The notes under the pieces: generated by a model
Database searches by the model: none
What the model was told of the DNA's origin: nothing
What the model saw: only the letters and a program-made list of their open reading frames with translations
Assembly: GCF_905171775.1 (NCBI RefSeq)
Contig: NC_053491.1
Coordinates: forward strand, 396,976,838-397,040,837
Length of the DNA stretch: 64,000 nt
DNA from: Rana temporaria
Lineage: Eukaryota > Chordata > Amphibia > Anura > Ranidae
Reading direction: 5' to 3'
In this document: piece after piece, positions 23,039 to 35,157 of the stretch
Numbering within the stretch: the stretch's first letter is position 1
Layout: each line of letters starts with the position of its first letter
Made by a program: the position numbers and the translations under genes

Positions 23039-23266
23039 CTATATGTTGAGTTGCCCATCTAATAGCTTTTTGAAACTATCGACGCTTCCTGCTGATACCA
23101 AGTCCTGTGGAAGAAAATTCCACATCCTAACTGCTCTGACAATAAAGAACCCTCTACACAGTTTAAGGTTAAACCGCTTCTCTTCTAATTTCAGTGAATG
23201 GCCACGTGTCTTTTTAAACTCCCTCCCACTGAAAAGTTTTTCATCTATAGTACAAACAAATGGCAA
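23039..23266 (-). pseudogene. LINE ORF2 C-terminal fragment
   Basis: 75 codons reading GHSLKLEEKRFNLKLCRGFF, VRAVRMWNFLPQDLVSAG and SVDSFKKLLDGQL. This is the typical C-terminal signature of LINE ORF2 proteins (R..FF..R.V..WN.LP..VV.A.S...FK..LD). No reverse transcriptase remains. Confidence 0.8.
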
Positions 23267-23805
23267 CTACCCCAACCTATATCTGGCCTTTGCAGGAAGG
23301 AACACGTGGAAGGGCAACGCATGTCAAAAAACAACATGCAAAAATTCCCATCTACCTTACCAGCCAGCCTGCCACAGACAGCATAGGTACCGGGGGTGCC
23401 ATGACATGGCCTCTGCAGCCTACACATATATTTTCAAATGTGTGCAAACTAAACCCTTTGTTCTAACGTAAACTGTTAGACAGGATTAAATCGGTCTGTT
23501 GCAGGAACCCCAATGTTGCCACTAAAGCCGGCCATAGATGACTTGAATCTCAACCGGTTCAGCAGTAACTGGCTGAGATTCGAACCATGTGTGGGCAGGC
23601 TGAATATGCCAAGTTGATCAATCAATTAACTTAGGCACAGCCAGCCTGCTGGATTTGCTTGCAGCTGCTATAGCCACTAGCAATAATCACTGTCTTCTCC
23701 CGGCAGGGATGGCTGGGAGAACACAATGTCTCGTCAATGTCAATGTCTCATCAATGTTTAGTTGCATATAGCCTCATCATCCCTTTATGCTATGTTTTCA
23801 GCAAT
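23267..23805. other. Intron 1, nothing firm
   Basis: 23525-23600 begins with AAAGCCGGCCATAGATGACT, which resembles a MITE end, but I found no mate. Otherwise unrecognised. Confidence 0.35.
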
Positions 23806-24361
23806 ATACCGTACCGGTATATACCGTACCGGTGTATAAGGCTACCGGGCGTATAAGACGACCCCCTAATTTTACAGTTTCTTAAGATTTTTTTGCCTGT
23901 ACTCACCGTATAAGACGACCCCCCTTCCAAGGCTTCTGACGCTTCATAATTCTTCCTTCTGGAGCCATATTCTTCTTCCTTCTTGCTGGAGCTGGAGCCA
24001 ATCACAGCGAGCGATGTATTCTATTAATGAAAACAAAGCCTGCTTGGATTGGCAGAGGCTGTAACATCATCAGCCCACGCCTCTCTGACTTTCAAAGTCA
24101 ATCTGAGCAGGCTACTGTATGTAGCCTGCTCGGATTGGCAGAGGTTGTTACTCCAATCCAAGCAGGCTCTGTATTCATTTGAATACATCGCTCACCGGGA
24201 TTGGCTAAGCGGTATATACTGTATGTAGCCGAAGATGCATACAGTATTACCGCACATCCAGCAGGCATCCGAGCAGCTGACCCGGCGTATAAGACGACCC
24301 CTGCTTTTTGGCCAGTTTTTTTAAGTGTAAAAGGTAGTCTTATACGCCAGCAAATACAGTA
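23806..24361. mobile_element. TIR element related to 8352-12355
   Basis: The left end holds a duplicated ATACCGTACCGGT and GGCGTATAAGACGACCCC; the right end is GTCTTATACGCCAGCAAATA followed by CAGTA. Between them are palindromic GATTGGCAGAGG and AGCAGGCT motifs. Non-coding. Confidence 0.75.
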
Positions 24362-24853
24362 TGTTATTCTGCAAGAACAGTTTAAATCAAGAAAAATCAA
24401 ACAGAAAAGATTATAATCAGTAAAACCACTAGAAGAGATTAGTAACAGATTCTCTCAGCATGACAGGTATGCATAGAAAAATTCAGGCAAGCAAAGCCCA
24501 AATTTTTGGTTTGCCTAGAAATTGCACTTCATATTTGTCTAAAGTGCAGCAAATACTGCCATTCTGGATCTAGAAAATTGTGATGTATAAATTGTATGGC
24601 TTCTCACAAATTGCACAAATCTGTTTATTTAGTATTATTGTAAAGTTTTAAGATTTCCTGATTTTCTCATCCCCCAACAACAAAACGATGCTCCTAAAAT
24701 ATATATGGTAAATAAGTGTATATTGCTCATAGGAAATCTTACCAAACAAGCAGCACTGTGCTTATTAATCTGCCCATGAAAATATGAGTACATTTTACTT
24801 TGCAGTATCTACAGTCAGCGCCATACTTGACAATTTTGCTTTTCTTTGTGCAG
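24362..24853. other. 3' end of intron 1
   Basis: AT-rich, ending in a pyrimidine tract and TTTCTTTGTGCAG. Nothing else seen. Confidence 0.5.
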
Positions 24854-25174
24854 ATCACTGTGGAGATGGATGTGGTCAATAAACCAGATCTCACGGCTGC
24901 CCTGAAAGAAATCCGCATGCAGTATGAGGTCCTGTCCACTCGCAACCAGCAGACGGCTGAGGACTGGTACCAGACCAAGATTACCAATGTCAGCCAGGAG
25001 GCAGCTCGGAACAATGATAACATGCGACAGGCCAAGGAAGAGATCAATGACTATCGGAGACAGCTACAAGCCCGGACTCTGGAAATCGATGCCCTGCGCA
25101 GTGCTAATGAGTCACTAGAGAGGCAACTGCAGGAAACCGAGGACAGGAACAACGAAGAAATTGGCCAAATGCAG
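24854..25174 (+). CDS. Type IV intermediate filament exon: linker L12 and coil 2
   Basis: 107 codons, phase 0 at both ends, with acceptor TTTGTGCAG before 24854 and donor GTAACA at 25175. It encodes the L12 segment with NKPDLTAALKEIR, then coil 2 with WYQTK, RQAKEEINDYRRQLQARTLE and NESLERQL, all hallmarks of type III/IV filaments. The QLQARTLEID wording is closest to alpha-internexin and neurofilaments. An upstream in-frame ATG at 24800 is intronic and is not a start. Joining to the exon at 1-509 gives an uninterrupted rod, so the 24.3-kb intron between them is spliced across many transposons. Confidence 0.93.
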
Positions 25175-25530
25175 GTAACATCTGTCTTTTCAAACCCGCA
25201 ATATGTTTTTTTTTTTTTTTAAAACAGGTACAATTGTTAAATGAAACAAATTCATCCCATGGTCCAGGGTACTAACCCATTCAAATACATTCATCTTTAT
25301 TACAATTTTTTAAACATGCTACAGCGTGCTCATGAACAGTGTAAAATATCTGCCTTAGTATTGCGTTGGAAACAAAAAGTGTAGCGCTAATCAAATTATG
25401 GATAAAAAATGAAAGAATGTCAATGGACATAAATTAGTAAAGTGCTCAAATGGTGAATATGAACATTAGGAGTATGAATATCCCCATAGATACAAGTTTG
25501 AATGTCTGTATACAAGAATACTCAATACAG

Positions 25531-26119
25531 CAGGGGTGGCCAACCAGTGGCCCGGGGGCCACATGTGGCCTGCGGAGCTCTGATGTGGCCCGCGACCTCC
25601 TGCTCTGGAATAGCGGATTGGCAAGCCCAGATCGCAGGTTGCCAATTTGCCATACCACAGCATCAGTGTTGTGAATGAAGCTGGTGGTAGAGGAAGAAAG
25701 CGGCTGCGGACCAGAGCCCCATAAGCTGATGTTTTCTCTACAGTGCTGGCTTTGCCACAGAAGGAGTCTATGGCAAAGTTCAGCTAACCCGCAGGATAGA
25801 CACAGGTGCACTACGCTGCACCCGCAGTGTGGGCAAACCGCAGCACATCAGTTGAAAGCAGTCTTAGGCCCTTTTCACATGATCAACCCGACCAAATGGG
25901 ACCCTCAATTCACCTCTACAGAGCGACAGATGTCCATTTACGCTCGCCTACCTCCAATCCAAAAAACAGAAGGGAATTTGTCCCCTTCCATCTGGGCAGA
26001 TCAGAGGGCCCATAGAGTAGCCGTGACCTGTCATCCGCACGCCCCTGCTCATTGTGGCCCACGACTGGTTATCAAGTTGCTTAAGTGGCCCTCGCTCTTC
26101 AAAAGGTTGGGCACCCCTG
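25531..26119. mobile_element. hAT element, 589 bp, with 8-bp target duplication (intron 2)
   Basis: CAGGGGTGGCCAACCAGTGG at the left and AAAAGGTTGGGCACCCCTG at the right, flanked by CAATACAG twice (25523-25530 and 26120-26127). Subterminal GTGGCCC motifs are arranged in inverted fashion. No transposase. Confidence 0.92.
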
Positions 26120-26127
26120 CAATACAG

Positions 26128-27211
26128 ATACAAAATATGAACAACTGTGTGTCCTTAAAGTGACCAAACAACAATAATGACAAAGTTCAAAACATGGTGA
26201 GGGCTTTAAACGGAAGTAAAAGTGAAGAAGTGATGGGAACCACCACCTATAGGTAAGAGGCTCACTGAAACGTTTGAACCCGAAAGAACATACGTTCATT
26301 GGGTCAAACAGGCTTTGTGTGGTGGAACCACGATGGAACCTGGATAGTCCTATATGCTGCAAATTGCTGTGCTGTGGATGACCAAACGTCAGCAGGTTGG
26401 AATAAACCACAAATGAGGGTGACTTCTTAACGGGTTATCTTATATGCAATAGAGGTCTGGGAAATCCCAAGTAGATGCGGAAGGGTGGGTGTCATGGAGT
26501 AGGAAAAAGAAACAACCTCATAGCCACATAGTATTGCTTTGCCATTTGATCACTGTCAAAAAGAAAATTACTAAATCCTAGTAAGTTACTGAAGCAACTA
26601 CTACATGCTTTATGTTTGATGTTTGTCTTTTTAAAAGAGACAATCCACCCTAAAGTGTTTTCTATGGTTGGTGTCTGTTGGGCCCACTCAGCTCTGGCTT
26701 TTTGTTTGCCTCCGATATTCCAACAATTGGACTCCTGTCTGTTTCTGTAACCCTGGAAATGTTGGAGGTTTTTGTCCGACTTTAGATATTCCAGCTGCTC
26801 TTGTTGCATTCTTAAGAGTATGAAATTAATACCAATTCCAACAGGAAGAGTAGGACCCAGGATTTCAAGTACAAAGATCTTACTAAATGAATTCCTGAGA
26901 GATAACTGGAACAGTCAGTTGGATTAACTCTACAACATCTACCAAAAACGAAATACAAGATTAACCCCTTAAATAATTTTTTTAGACTTTTGATTCTCAG
27001 TTGTATGCAATATTTGCCATGACAGCAGCCATATTGTACCAACAAGCCCATGTGGCTAGCAAGACAGCTACAATCAACAAGCTGTATTGATAATAAAAAA
27101 TATGCTGAAAGGATAGCAGTATGCTATTTCTGTGCAAGGTTTGGGGGTTGTGCACCACCTCTGAAGACTTTCTGAACGTACTGACATGCTATTGTAATGT
27201 TTTGTCTGTAG
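26128..27211. other. Intron 2, nothing recognised
   Basis: No coding signal, repeats or inverted ends noticed before the acceptor at 27211. Confidence 0.4.
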
Positions 27212-27336
27212 GAAACCATCAACCAGCTTGACAATGCTCTAAGAACCACCAAAGGGGAAATGGCTCGTCACCTGAGGGAATACCAGGACCTTCTTAATGT
27301 CAAGATGGCTCTGGACATTGAAATAGCAGCATACAG
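27212..27336 (+). CDS. Type IV intermediate filament exon: coil 2B (125 bp)
   Basis: The acceptor is CTGTAG before 27212 and the donor GTAATG at 27337. The exon encodes ETINQLDNALRTTKGEMARH and the universally conserved LREYQDLLNVKMALDIEIAAY, ending with two bases of an Arg codon. Its length, 125 bp, and its 3' junction inside the Arg just before KLLEGEE are the known signature of type IV genes such as NEFL and INA, and differ from type III genes (vimentin, desmin). This is the strongest evidence for class assignment. Confidence 0.95.
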
Positions 27337-27692
27337 GTAATGAATCTATAGTACTGAGGCAGTGTATGGAAAACTAATATCATAGGATACAATTTTGCTT
27401 TGTAAAACTGAAAATTTGAATAGGTAGATTTACCTGTCACCTGCAAGGAGGCAGCCATTTTGTAGATTGAACCATTATTCATACCATCGGTTCAATAGGT
27501 GCTAGTGACATCATTGCACAAGAAAAACCATTATCAGATCCCTTGTGTGGAGGAGGGAGTTGAGAGTCACGACTTATGATGGACTGGGGACAGTAAGAGA
27601 GATCACACCCCAACGGGACCAAAATAAGAGGACATCTCATTCCAAATCAGTGTGACACACATATTTGTTTGTATATATCAAAATATCTGAAA

Positions 27693-28196
27693 TTAAAGTG
27701 GGAGTTCACCCATGAATTTTTTTTTACCCTTAGATTGATGCTCATTTTGTCTAAGGGAATCGGCTAGTTGTTTTAAAATCGAAGCTGTACTTACCGTTGT
27801 AGAGAGCGATCTTCTCCGCCGCTTCCGGGTATGGTCTTCGGGAGTGGGCGTTCCTATTTTGATTGACAGGCTTCCGACGGTCGCATCCATCGCGTCATGA
27901 GTAGCTGAAAGAAGCCGAACGTCGGTGCGGCTCTATACTGCGCCTGCGCACCAACGTTTGGCTACTTTCGGAAAATCGTGACGCGATGGATGCGACCGTC
28001 GGAAGCCTGTCGGAAGACTGTCAATCAAAATAGGAACGCCCAGTCCCGCAGCCCATACCCGGAAGCGGCGGAAAAGATCGCTCTCTACAACGGTAAGTAC
28101 AGCTTCGATTTTAAAACAACTAGCCGATTCCCCTAGACAAAATGAGCATCAATCTAAGGGTAAAAAATGTTAGTTCCGGGTGAACCTCCACTTTAA
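27693..28196. mobile_element. TTAA-flanked foldback MITE (intron 3)
   Basis: TTAAAGTGGGAGTTCACCC and GGGTGAACCTCCACTTTAA form the ends. The arms are long and nearly perfect (for example CTACAACGGTAAGTACAGCT at the right pairs with AGCTGTACTTACCGTTGTAG at the left). The whole element can fold into a hairpin of over 200 bp per arm. Same family as 9621-10131. Confidence 0.9.
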
Positions 28197-28774
28197 GACT
28201 TTTTGTACTGCCCTAAAAATCCAGTCAAGTATACCGAGGCCTGACTTTCAGAGACTTTATGGCTAAGCCCTGTCATTCCACTGTTCAATGAGACTGCCTC
28301 AGTGGACTGGCCAATAAAAGCACTTTTACTGGACAGCCAGGTGGTAGTTTGTAAATGGGGCCTGATAATGGCTTAACTTCACTAAGTGAAGCTCAATTAG
28401 ACCGAGGCATAGAAGAGGCTTTTCTGACCATATACAGATAATAACAGGCACTGTCTACTCTCAGACAGGATGATTATTTATTTTTTAAATTGAGTATGGT
28501 TCATGTTAAACGACCAGTGTAGCTTTACCATATAATTTCATCCCGGGAATAAAAAACATAAGCTAGAGAACCTCAAGCATAGGGTGCCCTGACATGTTGA
28601 TGGCCATGCCCCTGACTTATTTTGTAATCCCCAAAACCAACTAAGGTTGCATCATGACATCAATTAAGAAACAAGAAATGATTTGTCTCGGATTGATGGC
28701 TTTTGGCAGCATGCAAGCCATATTTGTTGCAGATAGAGCTTCTATGTTAACTATATTTTCTCCTTTGTCATCAG
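28197..28774. other. 3' part of intron 3
   Basis: No features noticed; ends in TTTTCTCCTTTGTCATCAG acceptor. Confidence 0.5.
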
Positions 28775-29018
28775 GAAACTCCTGGAAGGGGAAGAGACAC
28801 GTCTAACTACAGTGGGAGGTGGTGGCATGTTTGGAATGGGCTACTCATACTCTTCTAGTTCCTATTCTGGTGGCAAGATGTACCCCTCAAGCACAATCTC
28901 CATCCACAAAGAAGAGAAAAAAGATGCAACTGATGGAGGAAAGGGGGGTTCTCCTGTCCAGCCTAAGCCACCAAAATCAGCAGATGCCTCCTCAGATAAA
29001 GCCGCCTCCAAGAACTGA
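28775..29018 (+). CDS. Type IV intermediate filament last exon: rod end and short tail
   Basis: The exon completes the split Arg codon and reads KLLEGEETRL, the helix termination motif, then a tail of about 70 residues ending ASSDKAASKN and stop TGA at 29016-29018. The tail begins with a Gly/Ser/Tyr-rich stretch (GMGYSYSSSSYSGG). It continues with STISIHKEEKK, which resembles the internexin LSLKKEEE region, and a Pro/Lys-rich end. It lacks the long Glu-rich or KSP repeats of NEFL, NEFM and NEFH, so the product is a small filament protein of internexin/XNIF type. With this exon the window holds 398 codons plus stop. Confidence 0.9.
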
Positions 29019-29221
29019 GTTAGCTAGAATATTTAACCACCCACACTTCTGTCATACTGATATTTTTTTATTCCATTTATTTATTTTGGACTTTTATGCA
29101 ATTAGACTAGCATTAACCAGAAAAGGTTAAATAATAAGCCATAAAACTTCATATTGCCATATTCAGTGAAGGTGTAACAAGTAAACATTGTACTTACAAA
29201 CTACATCCAAGCTTCAGGCTT

Positions 29222-29237
29222 AATAAATGCTAATAAA
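29222..29237 (+). terminator. Poly(A) signals of the intermediate filament gene
   Basis: Two AATAAA hexamers (29222-29227 and 29232-29237) lie about 205-220 bases after the stop codon. A T/GT-rich stretch (TGTGTTTGTCCGTCC) follows directly. The predicted 3'UTR is therefore only about 220-240 bases. Confidence 0.75.
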
Positions 29238-30064
29238 GAATGTGTTTGTCCGTCCTTTCCTTAAAGTATATCTGAACACAAGAATGTAATATATTACAGC
29301 TTACCAGTCCGTAGATGTGGTGGCTGCATTGGTTTTTTCTTTTAAAAGTATAACTAAAGGCAAAACTTTTTTTATTTACGTTTAGATAGAATGGAGAGGG
29401 ATTAAAACACCTGTCAGGCCCCGTACACACGTCCGAGGAACTCGACGGGCAAAACACATCGTTTTGCTCGTCGAGTTCCTTGTGAAGCCGCCGAGGATCT
29501 CGGCGAGCCAAGTTTCCTCATTGACTAATGAGGAAATAGAGAACATGTTCTCTATTTGGCCCGACGAGATCCTCGTCGGCTTCCTCGGCCAAAAGTGTAC
29601 ACACGACCGGGTTTCTCGGCAGAATACGGCTCCGATCGAGTTTCTGGCTGAATTCTGCCGAGAAACTCGGTCGTGTGTACGGGGCCTTAGGTTTTTATTG
29701 CTGTCTGTGCCCTTGTTAGGGAGATTCATCCTCTCCATTACCCCTGTTTACCATCCAGATGACAACCAGGGATTCCCTCACTTTAGAGGGATTTTTTCGT
29801 ACCTCCTAATTTGGCTATGGGATAGGAAGTGAAGGGAAATCTCTGCAAAAAGTACTGTCCTGTCCCAGGGTGACAACACTTACTCAATGTATTGTATCCA
29901 TAGAGAAACAACTTCTCACCTCAGGATAGGAATAGTTTGTTTTTATAATTTTCCCTCAGGTGTCTTCAAAGCATTGCACCTGTGATCAGTGGATCACTAG
30001 TGCAATGGAGTTTTCCACAAATCCTTCAGCTTTCTGTGCTCATACCTCTAGAAGTGCTTTCTGT
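29238..30064. other. Intergenic DNA with nested MITE
   Basis: 29342-29415 is the left part of the family seen complete at 60822-61107 (AACTAAAGGCAAAACTTTTT). It is interrupted by the MITE at 29415-29690. The matching right part is only partly recognisable (GGATAGGAAGTGAAGGGAAA at 29820-29840). Confidence 0.5.
29415..29690. mobile_element. MITE, GGCCCCGTACACACG family
   Basis: CAGGCCCCGTACACACGTCC and GGTCGTGTGTACGGGGCCTT are the ends. Inner arms GAGGAACTCGACG fold back. A close copy of 13906-14182. Confidence 0.85.
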
Positions 30065-30500
30065 TAAGCCTCATACACACGATCGGACTTCAAACAAACT
30101 TTTCCGTGGATTTTTGTTCAAAGGGCGTTGGCCATGAAATTGGTATGCATACACACGGCAGGAATTTTTCAGCAAACTTTCCCAAAATCACATGGTTTTT
30201 CAGCTCTTTACCGCCACCTTTTGGTCAACTTCTGTATTGTTGTCTGATCTTTTGCATTGGTTCTGAGCATGCGTGTTTGTACTTTGGACTTTAGTCCAAT
30301 GCATTTTTGTATACACCGCAGGACTTTGCACCATAGGACTATTGTTGCCGGAAAGTTTGTCTGTTTGCAGAGCGAACTTTTGTCCGATGAAAACCGAAAA
30401 AGTTTGTCCGATGGAGCGTACACACGGTCGGATTTTCTGAAAAACCTGCTCATTTTGAAGTTTCTTGTCAAAAAGTCAGATCGGGTGTATGGACCTTTAG
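30065..30500. mobile_element. MITE, diverged relative (CATACACACGATCGGAC)
   Basis: TTAAGCCTCATACACACGAT is mirrored by GATCGGGTGTATGGACCTTT. Internal TTTGTCCGATGGA motifs also recur inverted. Non-coding. Confidence 0.75.
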
Positions 30501-30829
30501 AAAGCTGGAGGACTTGTGAATAGACTAGGAGTGAGCTCAGTACCCTCATGGTCTATTAAGAATTAGGTTACAGGTGTAATATGTTCCAAAAGGTGAACTT
30601 AAAGTGTAGGAACACATCAGAAGCCCAGGCTGAAGATCTTGATTGTCTATCTGCATAAATATAAGAAAAAAAAGGCAATTGTTTAGATTGATTTATGTCT
30701 AGCATAAGTACAAGTGCACATGGGCATGATAGTTCACTGAACAGTGTAATACAAAAATACCATAGTGCTATTGCAAGCTAGTTGGCAAAAAAACAAAGCA
30801 AACCAAAACAAGCTGTAAACTGCTTCCAA
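30501..30829. other. Intergenic, nothing recognised
   Basis: No coding signal or repeat structure identified. Confidence 0.4.
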
Positions 30830-31803
30830 ATGATTCATATCATTTTTTTCCGCAAATAGAGCTTTCTTTTGGTGGTATTTGGTATTTTCTGCTATATAAA
30901 TGAAAAAAAGATCGACAATTTAAAAAAAAAAAAAACAATATTTTCTACTTTCTGTTATGAAACATATCCAATAAAATAAAATTTCTTCATAAAATTTAGA
31001 CCAAAATGTATTCTGCTACATGCATTTGGTAAAAAAAAATGTGTACAATAATTGATTTGTGTGAAAGTTATAGAGCCTACAAATGGTATACAGTATATAT
31101 GAAAATTGGTCAATCCTGATGTACTGACGGCCTCATTTCTTGAGGTACTTAAAATGCAAGGACAGTACAAATATCTCCCATACCCCCTTTTGTAAAGTAG
31201 ACAGTCTGAGGTATTTAGTAAAAGACATGGCAAGTTTTTTTAAGTTGCTATTTTTTGGGAAAATTAAGAAAATTTTTGCTGTGAAAATGACAATGGTCCC
31301 AAAAATGTGTCAAAATTGTCCGAAGTGTCCGCCATAATGTCGTAGTCACGAAAAAAATCGCTGATCGTCGCCATTAGTAGTAAAAAAAAAAAAAAAAATT
31401 AATAAAAATGCAATAAAACTATCCCCTATTTTGTAAACGCTATAAATTTTGCGCAAACAAATCGATAAACACTTATTGCGATTTTTTTTTTTTACCAAAA
31501 ATAGGTAGAAGAATACGTATCGGCCTAAACTGAGGGGATATTTATTACAGCAAAAAGTAAAAAATATTGCATTTTTTTCAAAATTGTCGCTCTATTTTTG
31601 TTTATAGTGCAAAAAATAAAAACCGCAGAGGTGATCAAATACCACCAAAAGAAAGCTATATTTGTGGGGAAAAAAGGATGCCAATTTTGTTTGGGAGCCA
31701 TGTCGCACGACCGAGCAATTGTCTGTCAAAGCGACGAAGTGCCGAATCGCCAAACCTGGCCTGAGCATTTAGCAACAAAATGGTCCGGGGCTTAAGTGGT
31801 TAA
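30830..31803. repeat. Large frog interspersed repeat (TTAACCACTT ends), copy 1
   Basis: It ends in GGTCCGGGGCTTAAGTGGTT AA and contains CAAATAGAGCTTTCTTTTGG, CTATCCCCTATTTTGTAAAC and GTATCGGCCTAAACTGAGG. The same blocks recur at 46966-47815, 63300-63480 and, inverted in part, 33905-33990. It looks like a high-copy non-autonomous DNA transposon. Confidence 0.65.
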
Positions 31804-32004
31804 ATAAAAAAAAATGAAAAATTCCTGTAGATATTGTACCTGCTGGGTGTCTATAGTATGCCTGTGAAGTGGCACGTGTTTAGAACTGTCCCTGCACAAA
31901 ATGAGATTACTATAAGAAAAAGGTAATTTAAAACTGCTTGTGGCTTTAATGTAATGCCTGGTCCCTGCAATATGGATGAAAATCATTGAGAAAAATAGTA
32001 CAGA

Positions 32005-32225
32005 CACAGGCAGTACACACACCACGTAGCTTTAGGTGCACACTGCAGAGGACAATGGCAGTACACACACCACGTAGCTTTAGGTGCAAACTGCAGAGGA
32101 CACGGGCAGTACACACTACGTAGCTTTAGGTGCAAACTACAGAGGACAAAGGCAGTACACACACCATGTAGCTTTATGGTGCATACTGCAGAGGACACAG
32201 GCAATACACCACGTGCGAATACTGC
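32005..32225. repeat. Tandem repeat of about 48-50 bp, 4-5 copies
   Basis: The unit is GGCAGTACACACACCACGTA followed by GCTTTAGGTGCAAACTGCAG and AGGACAA. Copies are truncated at the right. Confidence 0.85.
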
Positions 32226-33300
32226 AGCTAGCACAATCACCTGCCTGCCAGTAAATAAGGAAGAGCTGATCTAGCTAAACTATACAGTGTATAAATATAT
32301 ATACAACACCTGGGATGCATATATATCCTCTACACACTGTAACTTTAACTGACTAGCCTGCCTGCCTGCTCTATCTACCTACTAAAAATTACACTCTCTC
32401 TCTCTGTCTTCTCTCTTTTAACCACCGCAACACACTACACAGGGCCGACCTGCAGGTGGTCTTTTATAGTGTGGGGCGTGTACTAAACCCCCTGAGCCAT
32501 AATTGGCCAACGCCACCCTGGCTTTGGCCAATTATGGCTCTCCGTTTATTGCAAGCTGTGATTGGCCAAGCATGCGGGTCATAGTGCATGCTTGGCCAAT
32601 CATCAGCCAGCAATGCACTGCGATGCCGCAGTGAATTATGGGCTGTGAAACGTAACTCGAATTTGGCGCGAACGGCCCAAAACATTCGTAATTCGACCAA
32701 CGATCGAACATACGATGTTCGAGTCGAACATGAGTTCGACTCGAATACGAAAGCTCATCCCTAATCAGCACTATGATGGTACCTAAAGTTGGCTAATGAC
32801 TTGTGGAATACCTTGTGAACAGTATGAGACAGTCAGCACAGGAATTTCTAACTGGAGTCCAGAGACTTGTCAGGAGACAAATATGAATGTTGCCATTACT
32901 GATTTCTCATTTCGTTAATGTTAAGCTGGCAATACATGGCTCAATTGTTTTCGTTTAATGAACCTATTTACACATAGAATGCATTAAGTGAAAATCCTTA
33001 AGGGGCTCTAGAACCACTTTAATTATTTTAATTTTGTAGACATTATCGTAAAAAAAAAAAAAAAAACATTTTGCAAAAGGATAGAAATAAAAGTCTGTTT
33101 TAACAAACATATTAAAGTGTACGCAAACCTTAAAAATCTGTCTTATAAGTGCCACAGAATACCTATTGATTTTGTTAGTAATTCAGAACTGCACTGTCAC
33201 AATTCTGTGTTGTCTCAAGGAGTGTAATCAGTACTCCCAGCCCTACAAACTCTCTATACTGTGGAGATGGGGGCAAACAAGTGGAACTTCCTCCTTTGGA
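32226..33300. other. Intergenic with repeat fragment
   Basis: 32470-32765 carries short inverted motifs (TTGGCCAATTATGGCTC, GCATGCTTGGCCAATCA) and ends with CGAATACGAAAGCTCATCCC, a typical right end of a GGGATGAGCT-type element like 55332-56174. The rest is unrecognised. Confidence 0.45.
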
Positions 33301-35157
33301 AATAAAGTAGCTTTAACTGCTTGCTGCCTGGCCACAGTACATTTACTGCGTCCGGGCGGCACAATTACGAACATGTACATCATCTTGCCTCTTCCGGGCT
33401 AGCGGCGCACAGTGCACCGCTCCCTCGACATACACCTTTGATCGGCCAGGGATCACATGATCAGGTCAACAAAGCTGGTATGAATTAATTTCATTCATAA
33501 CAGCTATGTTTCCTATAGTGATGCTGTGATTAGCCCACAGTTATCACATGGTACCTGGTCCAATGACAGCACCATGTACCATGTGATAGCTCTAGGCCAA
33601 TCACAGCTCTTATGAATGTAACCTATTCATGACAGTTCAAAACATTGCTGTAACAGTAATTATCACTGTAACAGCATTTAAAATATATTAAGAAAAAGAA
33701 GCATCCCTGATCACCCCCACAGAGTAGTACAGTCTCACTATTCTAATGAAATTTTATAAGAAAAAAAAATTAATTCTAACTCCCCAAAAAAATATATATA
33801 TTTTTTTTATTTTTAACATACCATCACTGCCACATCAGTCAGACTGCACTGCACTGGTGACATTGTGCAGAAAAAAAATGTGAAAAACAAAAACAAATTT
33901 TGTTGAATCTCTTCATTTTCCCAAAAAATAGCAACTTAAAAAAACTTGCCATGTCTTTTACTAAATACCTCAGACTGTCTACTTTACAAAAGGTAAAAGG
34001 GGCGCTGAAGGGGTTATGTTTCACCTAGTGTGTGTTTACAACTGTAGGGGGTGTGGCTGTAGGAGTGACTTCATCGATTGTATCTCCCTATAAAGGGGAT
34101 GACACGATCGATGCAGCCGCCACAGTGAAGCACGGGGAAGCCGTGTTTACACGCGGCTCTCCCCGTTCTTCAGTTCCGGGGACTGATCGCGGGACCCTAG
34201 TGGCGATCGGGTCCGTGGGTCCCGGAGCTTCGGACCGCCCGCGACCCATGGCTGGGTAGATGTACAGGACGTGCTGGTATGTCCATCTGCCCAGCCGTGC
34301 CATTCTGTGGATGTATATATACAGTGGGCGGTCCTCAAGTGGTTAAAAAAAAATGACGTGGAGTTCCCCCAAAAATCCACACCAGACCCCTTATCCAAGC
34401 ATGCAACCTGGCCGGCTGCAGGAAAAGAGGGGGGGCGAGAGAGCACCCCCCCTCCTGAACTGTACCAGGCCACATGCCCTCAACATTGGGAGGATGCTCT
34501 GGGGGGCTGTGACCCCACCAAGCACCATGTCCCCATGTAGATGGGGACAAGGGCCTCATCCCCACAACCCTTGCCCAGTGGTTGTGGGGGTCTGCGGGCG
34601 GGGGGCTTTTTTTTTAACTACTAATGGCGGCGATCAGCGATTTTTTTTTCGTGACTGCGACATTACGTCGGACTCTTCGGACAATTTTGACACATTTTTG
34701 GGACCATTGTCATTTTCACAGCAAAACATGCATTTAAATTGCATTGTTTATTGCGAAAATGACAGTTGCAGTTTGGAAGTTAACCACAGGGGGCGCTGAA
34801 GGAGTTATGTTTCACCTAGTGTGTGTTTACAACTGTAGGGGGGTGTGGCTGTAGGTCTGACGTCATCGATTGTGTCTCCCTATAAAAGGGATGACACGAT
34901 CGATGCAGCCGCCACAGTGAAGCACGGGGAAGCCGTGTTTACATACGGCTCTCCCCGTTCTTCAGCTCCGGGGAGCGATCGCGAGGGGGCACCCTCATCC
35001 CGGATCGCTCCCAGACGATTTCCGACCGCTGCATGTACCGGGGGGGGGTCCCGATCGGACCCCCGACCCGCGGAAAGGCAGGGACGTACATGTACGCCCA
35101 TCTGCCTGTATGTGCCATTCTGTGGACGTATATGTACATGCGGCGGTCGTTAAGTGG
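33301..35157. repeat. Two partial copies of a large TTAA/AAGTGGTTAA repeat
   Basis: 34003-34350 and 34785-35160 are near-identical over long stretches (GGGCGCTGAAGG.GTTATGTT, CGATCGATGCAGCCGCCACA, GGGGAAGCCGTGTTTACA). Both end with an AAGTGGTTAA terminus. 34360-34620 shares GTACCAGGCCACATGCCCTC and ACCCCCACAACCACT-like blocks with 57765-58225. Confidence 0.65.

Noticed and set aside
24800..25222. A separate 140-codon gene starting at 24800
   Set aside because: The start lies in the intron before a good acceptor and the end runs past a GTAACA donor; it is an internal filament exon.
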